A stretch of 64,000 nucleotides of DNA from JBEEOW01 sp041191405 (GTDB taxonomy: Bacteria; Bacteroidota; Bacteroidia; Cytophagales; UBA9547): contig JBEEOW010000004.1 in NCBI GenBank assembly GCA_041191405.1, forward strand, positions 62,001-126,000, in the 5' to 3' direction. Each line of letters begins with the position of its first letter. The first letter of the stretch is position 1. Under the pieces are notes generated by a model that worked only from the letters and a program-made list of their open reading frames with translations, did no database searches and was not told the origin of the DNA. Below, one piece after another: positions 54,401 to 63,076 of the stretch. Position numbers and translations under genes: made by a program.

Positions 54401-55606
54401 ACTCGTGAAGGGATTAATAACAATTGGTTCAGTAAAGACAGTAGAATAAACAACCCTATTACCCAAAACTTTACTGAAAATCTAAATTTAAAAACCCAGA
54501 TTGAACCCTTTAAAGATTTTAAAATACAAATTGAAGCAAAACGAGATAGAACAGGTAAATACAGTGAAGTATTGAAAAATGATACTTTAACAAATGAGTT
54601 TGAGCATTTATCTGCACAAAGATCAGGAACCTATAGTATCAGTTTTTTTAGTTTGCCTACTGCATTTAAAGGATATGGTAAAAATAATAGCTCGTCGGTT
54701 TTTGATCAATTTGTTACAAACAGAACATTGATTCGAAATAGATTAAACAGCAATCCTGAACTTCAAAATAAAGGATTAGCTTATTCAATTAACGACCAAG
54801 ATGTGTTAATAGCTTCATTTATAGCAGCATATAGTGGTAGCGATGCTAGCAAATCATCATTAAGCTCTTTCCCTAAAATACCACTTCCACAATGGAGAGT
54901 TGACTATGCAGGCCTATCGCAATTTGCCTCTGTTAAAAAAATATTCTCAAGTGTAAGTATTAACCATAGCTACTCTTCAACATATAGTGTGGCAAGTTAT
55001 CAATCACCATTAAATACTCCATACACCGAACTTACACTCAACAATTCAGAGCTTGAATATAAAACTCCAAGCAATAGTGTAGATGGTAACATTACTCCAA
55101 TTTACAGAGTAACCAATGTTTTAATTAAAGAATCATTTTCTCCTCTTATTGGTGTAAATGTTAAAACTTTAAAAAATGCTACATTTAAAGTAGAGTATAA
55201 AAAAAGTAGAGATTTAAGCTTGAGTATTGGTAGTCAAGGACAAGTAACAGAAATGACAAATAACGAATTAGTTGTTGGTTACGGTTTAACTAAAAAAGGG
55301 ATGAGTTTAGGCATATTTAAATCATTTAATGGTGGCGAAGCTCCAATTCTAAAAAATGATGTAACCTTCCGTTTTGATTTGAGATTAAGTGATGTAAAAA
55401 CAGTATTAAGAAATATTGAAGGAAACACATCAGTAACAGCAGGTAACTTATTGGTTTCAATAAAACCAAATATAAACTATGTAGTTAACCAAAAAATGAA
55501 CATGCAGTTCTATTTTGATAAAACCATAAACAACCCAAAAGTGTCAACAGCATTTTACCGAGTTACTACCCTTTTTGGCATACAAATTAAGTTTATTCTG
55601 TCGTAA
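48455..55606 (+). CDS. sprA: SprA, T9SS outer-membrane translocon
   Basis: 2383 residues, the expected size of this very large single-chain barrel. The start is TTG at 48455, which gives a signal sequence with basic n-region and hydrophobic core (SRKYYISSFLGLIFIMCAA); the next ATG at 48506 would cut it. The protein shows repeated SprA N-type modules (FGYQRQRIDNPAVPVRLQR) and a TonB-independent barrel-like body. It exports proteins bearing C-terminal sorting domains and supports gliding where that exists. It explains the sorting domains of the genes at 23844 and 59602. Confidence 0.96.
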   Translation: MLSRKYYISSFLGLIFIMCAAWLALAKPSSHWKTVADIIAPADSTTPEKPRKKTTKPTYEPKDRYGDPYSGQNSQSPIQLKDPANYKTNVEFGDDSAGTYHVTEEVGGQPARHPSEMTYKEYQEYKQTLANRQYWRNKNTSDSTKNSDPKSGRLVPPIKMSPTLDRIFGGNVIDIKPNGNVMLDFGYQRQRIDNPAVPVRLQRMGQFIFNQTIAFNVQGKIGEKLKVGINWDTKAQFDFENNLKLDYSGLDYEIIKKVDAGNISFPINSQLIQGSQNLFGFKTEMQFGKLKVAAVIANQRGKTDEIVIQNGAQNKEIEIRADNYEDNRHYFLSQFFRDNYERALTNITMPASGVVISTIEVYVTNRISATENTRNIVGFADLGEYAPYDSLNPIYGPKTTSSPADNNINRLYNELINTPAARNVDGTTGALEGNLNLKKVEGYEMVKTARKLVLNKDYTINPILGYISLSSPLRNDDVLAVSYEYTYNGQVHRVGETSDIYGKLGNTDVIYLKLLRPTTIRTDLPMWNLQMKNVYNINQSNVRKQNFQMRIIYKDDASGIDNPSIHEGVNIANKPLLQVFNLDNFNQNLDRQPDGNFDFKGGITIDSVLGRIYFPVLEPFGNHLATQFKQPDEQNLVEKYVFKEIYRNTKSDLLNLASKNKFFLRIASASLSSGDISLPGLNIAKGSVRITAGSTQLSEGTDYTVNYDQGKITVINQGAFASGKEIRIKYEKADLFNFRQKSLTGLRLDYKYNKDINIGGTLLHLNERPLITRVNIGDEPISNTLVGADVSFLRESRTITKIIDKLPLITTKVPSTVSIQGEYAAFIPGQSSVAKGNAYIDDFEGAENPFDLTRSVLKWKVGSTPSTFPEAVSNNLNFSYKRAKLAWYSIDNVFYTDASNKPSNIDDEDIKNHYVRAVQPQEIFPNKDRTQAQLNEPIFDMVYYPSERGPYNYNPNLKSDGTLNNDPRENYAAITRSISTDTDFDNANIQYIEFWLMDPFLKGSKYSGIPVKKKDGSGDSLINNTKGGKMYFNLGSISEDVLKDQQQSFENGLPTNGYSSINTKSTQWGVVTQLPYLNDAFVPNFRSTQDVGLDGLNSSSENDYYKTNFLDQITDPSAKDVASKDPSADDFKHYLDPSNTASGLKIVDRYKYWNGLENNSPENTGGTSFTPSSTNTPDNEDLNQNNTINDLEQYFEYEVDITPSSLKNGNKYVISKVTGNQNGDTVTWYQFRIPIRDPSAKNVNNITDFKSIRFMRMYLTGWSEPVALRLAEFQLVAGQWRAYNPASDLNEKTAEKIPEPVNTGFTVSTVNIEENGQGPIPYVVPPGFIRDRDNTSNVSRRLNEQSLRMCVDDLGDGRARAVFKNTNFNFVNYGRMNMFVHAQSETIKHNDSTTLVAFVRLGTDFTQNYYEIEIPLKYTLNPTSNPDEIWRSDNTLDMSFDALSGTKAARNRITGYDQRIPFTRFVEGRNVTIVGNPDFSSVQVVMLGIKNPLSGEAKPYSACVWMDEFRVTDFQNEISQAAIGKINTKLADVANVTASGRYMGIGFGSLEQKISQRNLNEQKDYGIQTNISLEKLLPTKSGMKIPLFMSYDKTQATPKYDPTNPDVKLDASLNAIEDEIKREELRQKLISQSVKRSINIQGLQKTKTKPNAKKHLYDVENLTLSGSYSDGISSSYTLAEDRTLNYKSSVIYNYTSSPKNYEPLKKIKFLSNPYLKLIKDFNLTLMPSTLSFSGDLNRDYRKTQNRNSNLGIEGIAPQFIKNFTFNRKYAFNWAFTKSLSLNYSSTVYALIDENIGEIGTKSNDEVIKENLKKFGRTRNYDQSITATYKLPLDKIPFTDWLSAETKYGTRYGWQAGTLGTSDTLGNTISNTREKGVNGKVDLLKLYNKVKFLKAINNPIPKPKPLPGDTTKPKPEYKLVKGIFKKLMMVKSINISYTLTEGTSVPGFMPKVKYLGMENSDIRNIVGAPGLPFLIGSQDVETFTREGINNNWFSKDSRINNPITQNFTENLNLKTQIEPFKDFKIQIEAKRDRTGKYSEVLKNDTLTNEFEHLSAQRSGTYSISFFSLPTAFKGYGKNNSSSVFDQFVTNRTLIRNRLNSNPELQNKGLAYSINDQDVLIASFIAAYSGSDASKSSLSSFPKIPLPQWRVDYAGLSQFASVKKIFSSVSINHSYSSTYSVASYQSPLNTPYTELTLNNSELEYKTPSNSVDGNITPIYRVTNVLIKESFSPLIGVNVKTLKNATFKVEYKKSRDLSLSIGSQGQVTEMTNNELVVGYGLTKKGMSLGIFKSFNGGEAPILKNDVTFRFDLRLSDVKTVLRNIEGNTSVTAGNLLVSIKPNINYVVNQKMNMQFYFDKTINNPKVSTAFYRVTTLFGIQIKFILS

Positions 55607-55640
55607 TGAATTTGTTATTATAAAATCATTTACCCAAGTG

Positions 55641-55665
55641 GTGACAATTTGGCATTTTGTGTCAC
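55641..55665. promoter_or_regulatory. Inverted repeat upstream of dnaK
   Basis: GTGACA (55641-55646) and TGTCAC (55660-55665), 13 bases apart, just upstream of the sigma-54-like promoter. A possible operator; it is not the CIRCE sequence. Confidence 0.5.
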
Positions 55666-55676
55666 ATATTTTCTTG

Positions 55677-55692
55677 TGGCATACCAATTGTT
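55677..55692 (+). promoter_or_regulatory. Sigma-54-like promoter of dnaK
   Basis: TGGCAT, five bases, TTGTT. The GG and the second G are exactly 12 bases apart, as in -24/-12 promoters; the last position is T where consensus has C. 52 bases before the ATG. Confidence 0.5.
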
Positions 55693-55743
55693 AAAAGACA
55701 GACATCAATCAATGAATTTCAAGATAATTAATTTATACAAACA

Positions 55744-57645
55744 ATGGGAAAAATTATAGGTATTGACTTAGGTACCACCAACTCATGCGTAGCCGTGATG
55801 GAAGGTAACGAAGCAGTGGTTATTCCAAACAGTGAAGGTAAAAGAACAACTCCTTCTATTTTAGCATTCCTTGACAACGGAAATGGTGAGCGTAAAGTTG
55901 GTGATCCAGCTAAACGTCAAGCAATTACAAACCCACAAAACACGATATCTTCTATCAAACGTTTTATGGGTAAAAAATACAGCGAAAGCAGCAAAGATGC
56001 TTCAACTGTATCATATAAATTAGAAGCTGGTAGCAATGATACTCCTCGTGTACGTATCGGCGACAGATTATATTCTCCACAAGAACTTTCGGCAATGATT
56101 CTTCAAAAAATGAAGTCAACTGCTGAAGAATATCTTGGACAAACTGTATCAGAAGCTGTAATTACAGTTCCTGCATATTTTAACGATGCTGAGCGTCAAG
56201 CTACTAAAGAAGCAGGTCAAATTGCTGGTTTAGATGTTAAACGTATCATCAACGAGCCTACTGCTGCTGCTTTAGCATACGGTATGGACAAAAAAGGTAA
56301 AGACCAAAAAATTGCAGTATTCGACTTAGGTGGTGGTACTTTCGACGTTTCTATCCTTGAATTAGGTGATGGCGTTTTCGAAGTAAAATCAACTGATGGT
56401 GATACTCGTTTAGGTGGTGATGATTTTGACCAAGTAATTATCGACTGGTTAGCTGAAGAATTTAAATCTGACGAAGGAATTGACTTACGTCAAGACCCAA
56501 TGGCATTACAACGTTTGAAAGAAGCTGCTGAAAAAGCTAAAATTGAATTATCAAGCTCAGCATCAACTGAAATCAACTTGCCATATATTATGCCAGTTAA
56601 TGGTATTCCAAAACACTTAGTTCGTAACTTAACTCGTGCTAAATTTGAGCAATTAGCTGATTCATTAATTCAACGTACATTAGAGCCTTGCAAAAGAGCG
56701 TTGAAAAATTCGGGTTACTCAATCAGTGATTTAGACGAGGTTATTCTTGTTGGTGGTTCTACTCGTATCCCAAGAATCCAAGATGAAGTTGAGAAATTCT
56801 TTGGCAAAAAACCTTCAAAAGGTGTAAACCCTGATGAGGTTGTTGCTTTAGGTGCTGCAATTCAAGGTGGTGTATTAAGTGGTGATGTGAAAGATGTATT
56901 GTTACTTGATGTAACTCCTCTTTCATTAGGTATCGAAACAATGGGTGGCGTTTTCACTAAATTAATCGAATCTAACACTACTATCCCAACTCGTAAATCA
57001 GAAGTATTCTCTACTGCTGCTGATTCTCAACCAACAGTTGAAATCCACGTTTTACAAGGTGAAAGACCAATGGCTAAAGACAACCGTACTATCGGTCGTT
57101 TCCACTTATCGGATATTCCACCAGCTCCAAGAGGTGTTCCTCAAATCGAAGTTATTTTTGATATCGATGCAAACGGTATCTTAAATGTAACTGCTAAAGA
57201 TAAAGGAACAAACAAAGAGCAAAAAATCAGAATTGAAGCTTCAAGTGGTTTAAGTCAAGACGAAATTGAAAAAATGCGTCAAGAAGCAAAAGCTAATGAA
57301 GCTGCTGACAAAGCTGAAAAAGAAAGAGTAGAAAAAATCAACCAAGCTGATTCTTTAATTTTCTCAACTGAGAAACAATTAAAAGAGTATGGTGATAAAA
57401 TTTCAGAAGGAAACAAATCTGCAATTGAATCTGCTTTAACAAACTTAAAAGCTGCACATGCTTCACAAGATTTAGCTAGCATTGATGCTGGTGTTGAAGC
57501 ATTAAACAAAGCTTGGGAAGCTGCTTCTCAAGAAATTTATGCTGCAACTGGCGGTGCTGAGCAAGGTCAACCACAAGGTGGAGCTCAATCATCAAGCAAA
57601 ACAGATGCTGATGTTTCAGATGTAGAATACGAAGAGGTTAAATAA
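55744..57645 (+). CDS. dnaK: Hsp70 chaperone DnaK
   Basis: 633 residues. The ATPase domain begins GIDLGTTNSCVAVMEG and has VPAYFNDAERQATKEAG and FDLGGGTFDVSILE. The substrate domain follows (DVTPLSLGIETMGG), with an Ala/Gln-rich lid and the terminal acidic VSDVEYEEVK. No grpE or dnaJ beside it. Codon choice looks more biased than in the neighbours, as in highly expressed genes. Confidence 0.98.
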   Translation: MGKIIGIDLGTTNSCVAVMEGNEAVVIPNSEGKRTTPSILAFLDNGNGERKVGDPAKRQAITNPQNTISSIKRFMGKKYSESSKDASTVSYKLEAGSNDTPRVRIGDRLYSPQELSAMILQKMKSTAEEYLGQTVSEAVITVPAYFNDAERQATKEAGQIAGLDVKRIINEPTAAALAYGMDKKGKDQKIAVFDLGGGTFDVSILELGDGVFEVKSTDGDTRLGGDDFDQVIIDWLAEEFKSDEGIDLRQDPMALQRLKEAAEKAKIELSSSASTEINLPYIMPVNGIPKHLVRNLTRAKFEQLADSLIQRTLEPCKRALKNSGYSISDLDEVILVGGSTRIPRIQDEVEKFFGKKPSKGVNPDEVVALGAAIQGGVLSGDVKDVLLLDVTPLSLGIETMGGVFTKLIESNTTIPTRKSEVFSTAADSQPTVEIHVLQGERPMAKDNRTIGRFHLSDIPPAPRGVPQIEVIFDIDANGILNVTAKDKGTNKEQKIRIEASSGLSQDEIEKMRQEAKANEAADKAEKERVEKINQADSLIFSTEKQLKEYGDKISEGNKSAIESALTNLKAAHASQDLASIDAGVEALNKAWEAASQEIYAATGGAEQGQPQGGAQSSSKTDADVSDVEYEEVK

Positions 57646-57669
57646 TTAACACTTCTTATCAATAGAATA

Positions 57670-57706
57670 AAAAATCCCTTCAATTCACTTTGAAGGGATT
57701 TTTTTG
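57670..57706 (+). terminator. Terminator of dnaK
   Basis: Stem AAAATCCCTTCAA / TTGAAGGGATTTT-like arms followed by a T-run, 25 bp after the stop. Confidence 0.9.
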
Positions 57707-57736
57707 TTTAAAGCAATATTTTTACATTTCAATCAC

Positions 57737-57744
57737 TATATTTG
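57737..57744 (+). promoter_or_regulatory. -7 box of the barrel protein gene
   Basis: TATATTTG, 38 bases before ATG 57782. No matching upstream TTTG. Confidence 0.5.
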
Positions 57745-57781
57745 TGGCTTAAATTTAATTTATCCTTATTTTATATTCTAA

Positions 57782-58534
57782 ATGAAAAAATCAATTTTAT
57801 CATTTTTGTTATTATTCATTTTAACAAAATCATTTTCACAAGATTTAATTGTCACATCTGAAAACGATAGTATTAATTGCCTAATTGAATATACTTCAAA
57901 TAAGAAAATTGCTTTCAAAATCCTCAACAACAAAAAGGAGTTTGAAAAGAGATTCATAAGAATAGAGTTTGTTAAAAATTACAAATATGATTATTACCCT
58001 GAATTAAAATTTAACACAAATCTACCTGTAGATACTACAACAAATAAAGCGAATAATTCAAATTCACCTAAAAACTATGACATGAATTCAATTGGATTAG
58101 GTTTGGGATTAGATTATGGCGGAATAGGAATCAATTTACAAGCATACTTAATAAAATACATAGGTATATTTGGAGGAGTTGGTTTTGCAGGATACAAACC
58201 GTCCTATAATGCTGGCTTTAAATTAAGATTTAATCCAGAACCAGAAAATAGTAGCTGGGTTCCGTACTTTACAGGAATGTATGGATATAATACAGTTTTT
58301 GTAGTGAAGAATATTACTAATTACAACAAAATATTTTTTGGTCCGAGTGTTGGATTTGGAGTTGATATAAGACCATCAAACAATAAAAAAAGCTTTTGGT
58401 CTGTGCAGCTTATTTACCCAATTCGAAGCAAAGAAGCTACTGATTATTTAAATTATCTTCAAAATAACTCAAACATAAAAATGAATAGTACATTACTTCC
58501 AATTACTTTATCTATTGGATACAGAGGTTTTTAA
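57782..58534 (+). CDS. Predicted small outer-membrane barrel protein
   Basis: 250 residues. A signal peptide (MKKSILSFLLLFILTKSFSQ) is followed by a 55-residue soluble part. From about 95 onward come alternating strands with Gly and aromatic residues (IGLGLGLDYGGIGINLQAYL, ending LSIGYRGF with a terminal aromatic), typical of porin-like families in Bacteroidota. Function unknown. Confidence 0.65.
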   Translation: MKKSILSFLLLFILTKSFSQDLIVTSENDSINCLIEYTSNKKIAFKILNNKKEFEKRFIRIEFVKNYKYDYYPELKFNTNLPVDTTTNKANNSNSPKNYDMNSIGLGLGLDYGGIGINLQAYLIKYIGIFGGVGFAGYKPSYNAGFKLRFNPEPENSSWVPYFTGMYGYNTVFVVKNITNYNKIFFGPSVGFGVDIRPSNNKKSFWSVQLIYPIRSKEATDYLNYLQNNSNIKMNSTLLPITLSIGYRGF

Positions 58535-58717
58535 AAATTACATTATTTGCAAAAAACACAAATCCTGTAAATAATTGTTTACATTTTTGCAAAAATTACA
58601 AAAATCAAAAGAACACACAACTTTATTATGAAATACTAAAAAGTTAATTACAAAAAAGTATTGTTTTTCAATTTCATTCAAATCCGCTTTTAAAGTTAAT
58701 TTGTAAAAAAGATAAAG

Positions 58718-59359
58718 ATGAAAAATATATTATTCTTATTTGTGATTACTTTGGCATTGAGCTTTAGCTCATGTAAATCGTATAACCAATTAGCAATAAA
58801 GTGGAAATATCGAAATGATTATAAGTTACCTAAACATTCATCAATATGTAAGAGTGAACAGGTTAATGCTAGTAATAATGAATCACAAAATATCCCACTA
58901 TCTGAAAAGAATAATATTTCTAATGAATTTGCAGTAAATAAAGTTGAAAATACTAACACTAAAACTCCTTCAAAATCAATAAATAAAATACAACTAATCA
59001 AACAATTATATAAATTAAAAAAACAGTTACCAATTGATACTTTAAAAATAAACAATAAAAATAATGAAACATCAACTATCAATCCTCAAACAGAAGAAAA
59101 GTTAGAAAACATTTCTTTAGTATTCTCAATTTTAAATATCTTATTACTCATATTTAGTATTGAAATATTACCAATACTTTATTTCAGCTCAATAATTTCA
59201 GCAATCAATATTATAGTATTAGCCATAAAATTTAATAAAATTGAAAATAAAACTATTGGTTTAATTTCAATGGCTTTATGTATTGGTGCTTTAATTGTAT
59301 CATTGTTTCTTATTTTAATTTCAGGAATGAGTTATTCATCTAATATTATGCCTATCTAA
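58718..59359 (+). CDS. Predicted lipoprotein with C-terminal membrane helices
   Basis: 213 residues. A lipobox ends at Cys19 (LSFSSC). A long Asn/Lys/Ser-rich linker leads to three hydrophobic segments (about 130-210) in a DUF4190-like arrangement. It is unusual to find a lipid anchor together with multiple helices. No function known. Confidence 0.6.
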   Translation: MKNILFLFVITLALSFSSCKSYNQLAIKWKYRNDYKLPKHSSICKSEQVNASNNESQNIPLSEKNNISNEFAVNKVENTNTKTPSKSINKIQLIKQLYKLKKQLPIDTLKINNKNNETSTINPQTEEKLENISLVFSILNILLLIFSIEILPILYFSSIISAINIIVLAIKFNKIENKTIGLISMALCIGALIVSLFLILISGMSYSSNIMPI

Positions 59360-59601
59360 AATTTAAATAAAACAAAATTAACTCGACTTTATCAAATTAA
59401 AATTACAAATTAATTGAATATAACTTTAAGTTGAAAGTAGAGTTTAATATATTAAAATAACACAAAATATCTCTCATAAAAAAATCAACATTCTAAGTTA
59501 ATATCCATTTTTTCAAGAACCTATCCAAAATGGGTAGTTAAACTTATTCAATGTTTTATTATATTGCGGTAGAAAATGAAACATACTAATTTTAACGCTA
59601 T

Positions 59602-62600
59602 ATGATCAAAAAACTACTCCAAATTTGTGCAATAAGTATAATTACATTAAATGCTGCTTATTCTCAGACAAACTATCAGTGGAATAAAAAAGTAGGTTCA
59701 ACTGATAACGACAATGTAAAATGTGTTGCCACTGACAAAAAAGGATTTGTGTACATTAGTGGTACTGTAAAAGGTAGTGCAACTGGTGATTTTACTATTC
59801 CTTTTACCAATGGTGCTAACACTTACGATTCGTACTTTGCAAAATTAGACCACACAGGCAATGCCGTTTGGATTAAAAACTTCAATGCACCAACAGGTGG
59901 AGCTATCAACATTTTTGATATTGCTGTAAATGACAATGGAACTATTTTCATAGCAGGAAATACAGGAGGTAGTTCAAATATTGATTTAAATACAGGTGCT
60001 GGTACTGCAAATGTTCTAAACACTCCTTTTATGGCTGCCTACAATTCTAATGGAGAATTTTTATGGGGGGGTGGACTAGGAGGAAGTAACACCAATATTA
60101 CCATTAGTAAAATTAAAATTCGTTCAAATGGAGATCCAGTTTTTGGAGGTACTTATTTCAATAATTCTAGTAGTATTGACTTTAATTACACATCAACTGT
60201 AAGTAACATTAGTGTAAGTAATACAGGCTTAAGAAGAGGTCCATTTTTAATTAAATGTACCGAAGCTGGTGTATATGAGGGTACTCTATTACAAGCTTTA
60301 TCAAGTCCATTAATAGAAGGGGCTCCAACAAACTACCAAGAAGATGCTAGTTTGGTGGATTTTGAGATTATGAAAAACGGTAATATTGTAGTAGCAGGTT
60401 TTAAACCTTGGTATTTAGTGAGTGGGAACAATGCAGTTTATCAAGGAAGTAAATTTTTCATTCAAAAATACTATGAAAATAATAGCACTCCATATTCAAC
60501 TGTTCAAATGTTGGCAACACAATCAGGGGCTAGTTTAGCAGGTGTAGAACTTGACTCAGTTTCAAACATTTATATTGCTGGATATGCAGTGTCGCCTTCA
60601 GGGTCACCAGTTGATTTAGACGCAGGTGCTGGTACAGCAAATTTAGTAGGTACATTTATTCCATCAACAGTAGGTTTTATTGCAAAGTATGATTCTTCAA
60701 TTGCATATTCTACACATAAACAAATATTTAGTTCTGCTAATCAAGCAAGTTCAGATAAATGTTTGATATCACAGTTTAATATTACAGACAATCAAATTTT
60801 GATTGCGGGTACAATGGCAGGAACAATTGATTTTGACCCAAGTGCAAATACTAATAATTTAACTGCTACTGCTACCACTGAAGCATTTTTAGGAAGTTAC
60901 AACGTTTCTGATTTAAGTTTTAATAATGTTTTTAAATATGGAATTGCATCTACAACTGTAAATAGTTTATGTGTAAGTGCGGGTAAAAATATTTATTTAG
61001 CGAGCACTTTTGATGGGACAATTGCTGATATTGACCCAAGTGCAAATACTCAAAGTGTAACAAGTACTGGATTAACTGATGGTTTATTAGCCAAATATTA
61101 TGTTTGTGACAATAAAATGGTTTATGATGGAAGCTATACTCCTGTAAATGTTTGTGAAGGTGCAAATACAATGTTAACTGTTAAGGCTGATTTCCCAGCA
61201 GCTGCATACCAATGGAGCAGAAATTCACAAGCATTGGTTGGGAAAACTAAAAATTATTTAGAATTTACTAACGTAGCTATTTCCGACACAGGATTATATT
61301 CTGTATCTGTAACTTCAGCATGTGATTCAAGAAGTGCTTTACTTTGGGCAAAATTAAATGTTGAAAAATCTCCAACTATTACACTTTCAGGAGATACTGC
61401 TATTTGTAAAACTGTAGGTGGTAAAATAATTGCATCAGGTGCAGATACCTATTTATGGAACACCGCCTCAACAAATGATACAATTAGTGTAAACCCAACT
61501 ACTAATACAACATACACTGTTACAGGAACAAGTATTAATGGTTGTAAAGCTACAAAATCAATTTTATTAAAAGTAAATACACCATATACAGTTACAATTT
61601 CTGGTAAAACAACAGTATGTAATGGAAATTATGATACTTTAACAGTTACTAAAGGAAGAGACTATTTATGGGGTGGCGGACAAACTACTCAAACAATCAT
61701 TGAGAAAATTACTGCTAATAAAACTTTCACAGTTACTGTTACTGACTCAATTAATGGCTGTAAATCTAATGCAAGTTTAGCTGTTACTATGGCAAACCAA
61801 GCAAATTTCGGTATTGTAGCATCAAATAACAACACAGTTTGCCCAGGTGCAAGTTTGAATTTAAGCACTTCAGCTCCATTCTCATCATATAAATGGAAAA
61901 TTCAAAACAATAACACTGTACTAAGTACTGCTGCAACATTTGCAATTACGCCAAGCGATACAACTACATATCAAGTTGATGTAATTCCTGCAAATGGTTG
62001 TGTTTCTAGTGCAATCAAAAAAATTAATGTGTATAAACTAACTCCATTAACTATCACTGGAAATACTCAAATTTGTTCAAACTCGAGTACTACATTAACT
62101 GCAAGTGGCGCTTCAAGCTACAAATGGAGTGCAAATACAAACGGTGCTACTGTGGCTGCTGTTACTGTTACCCCAACGAGTACATCTACAGTTTATGAAG
62201 TTACGGGTACCTATTCACCAAGTGCATGTACTACCAAAGTAAGTAAAACAGTAACTGTATTTACGTTTAACATATCTGGTACTCCTAACTCAGGAGCAAA
62301 TTTCACAAATGTTTGCCCTGGACAAGTGGTAAAAATGAAAGCTTCTTCACCTTCATATGGTAACCCTACTTATGTTTGGTCTAATGGATCTACAAAAGAT
62401 TCGTCAATGTATTCATCAAAAACATCAGTTACGATTTCTGTAGTAGGTACATCATCTGTAAACAATTGTACAGCTACACGTTCATGGTCTTACACTGTTA
62501 CCCCTGTAAATGTAGGTGTTACAAAAACAGCAAATGGATTAACAGCAAATAGTACTGTTGTTGGAGCAACATTTAAATGGATTGATTGTGATAACAACAA

Positions 62601-62934
62601 ATCATTAATTCAAGGTGCAACTGCTAAAACTTATACACCAACTACTACAGGAAATTATGCTGTGATAGTTACAGAAAACAACTGTTCTGATACATCAGCT
62701 TGTACTAATTTTACAGTAAGCGTAACAGGAATTGAGAGTAATGCTAATAACCAAATAAAAGTTTATCCAAACCCTGTTAAAGATAATTTATTCTTTACAG
62801 GCTTCGGAGAATTATATTCACTTGTTGGTAATAAAGTAGCTGAAGGAACAGATATTATTGCTGTTGAAAAACTTGAAGCAGGTATCTACCTATTAAAAAT
62901 AGACAACAATCTTTTCAAAATAATTAAAGAATAA
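59602..62934 (+). CDS. T9SS-exported adhesin-like protein with propeller and Ig domains
   Basis: 1110 residues. Signal peptide 1-22. Residues about 25-500 hold SBBP/beta-propeller type repeats (DKKGFVYISGTVKG, then NDNGTIFIAGNT, and LDSVSNIYIAGYA). Residues about 510-590 form an Ig domain (YQWSRNSQALVG and ISDTGLYSVSV). Four or five Cys-containing Ig-like repeats follow (ICKTVGGKIIASGADTYLW and similar). The last 70 residues are a T9SS type A domain (KVYPNPVKDNLFFTGFG, ending NLFKIIKE). Probably surface-displayed, binding other cells or polymers. Confidence 0.85.
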   Translation: MIKKLLQICAISIITLNAAYSQTNYQWNKKVGSTDNDNVKCVATDKKGFVYISGTVKGSATGDFTIPFTNGANTYDSYFAKLDHTGNAVWIKNFNAPTGGAINIFDIAVNDNGTIFIAGNTGGSSNIDLNTGAGTANVLNTPFMAAYNSNGEFLWGGGLGGSNTNITISKIKIRSNGDPVFGGTYFNNSSSIDFNYTSTVSNISVSNTGLRRGPFLIKCTEAGVYEGTLLQALSSPLIEGAPTNYQEDASLVDFEIMKNGNIVVAGFKPWYLVSGNNAVYQGSKFFIQKYYENNSTPYSTVQMLATQSGASLAGVELDSVSNIYIAGYAVSPSGSPVDLDAGAGTANLVGTFIPSTVGFIAKYDSSIAYSTHKQIFSSANQASSDKCLISQFNITDNQILIAGTMAGTIDFDPSANTNNLTATATTEAFLGSYNVSDLSFNNVFKYGIASTTVNSLCVSAGKNIYLASTFDGTIADIDPSANTQSVTSTGLTDGLLAKYYVCDNKMVYDGSYTPVNVCEGANTMLTVKADFPAAAYQWSRNSQALVGKTKNYLEFTNVAISDTGLYSVSVTSACDSRSALLWAKLNVEKSPTITLSGDTAICKTVGGKIIASGADTYLWNTASTNDTISVNPTTNTTYTVTGTSINGCKATKSILLKVNTPYTVTISGKTTVCNGNYDTLTVTKGRDYLWGGGQTTQTIIEKITANKTFTVTVTDSINGCKSNASLAVTMANQANFGIVASNNNTVCPGASLNLSTSAPFSSYKWKIQNNNTVLSTAATFAITPSDTTTYQVDVIPANGCVSSAIKKINVYKLTPLTITGNTQICSNSSTTLTASGASSYKWSANTNGATVAAVTVTPTSTSTVYEVTGTYSPSACTTKVSKTVTVFTFNISGTPNSGANFTNVCPGQVVKMKASSPSYGNPTYVWSNGSTKDSSMYSSKTSVTISVVGTSSVNNCTATRSWSYTVTPVNVGVTKTANGLTANSTVVGATFKWIDCDNNKSLIQGATAKTYTPTTTGNYAVIVTENNCSDTSACTNFTVSVTGIESNANNQIKVYPNPVKDNLFFTGFGELYSLVGNKVAEGTDIIAVEKLEAGIYLLKIDNNLFKIIKE

Positions 62935-62955
62935 GAGTTGATTTATTAATTACTT

Positions 62956-62991
62956 AAAGCAGTTGGGCGTAAATGTTCAACTGCTTTTTTT
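62956..62991 (+). terminator. Terminator after the Ig-repeat protein gene
   Basis: Stem AAAGCAGTTG / CAACTGCTTT and a T-run, 21 bp past the stop. Confidence 0.9.
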
Positions 62992-63076
62992 GTTTAAATA
63001 TTTTGATTAATTTGTCAAACTAAGACACATTAACATTTTAAAATAAAAACATTTCCACCATTTACATTTTCAAAAA

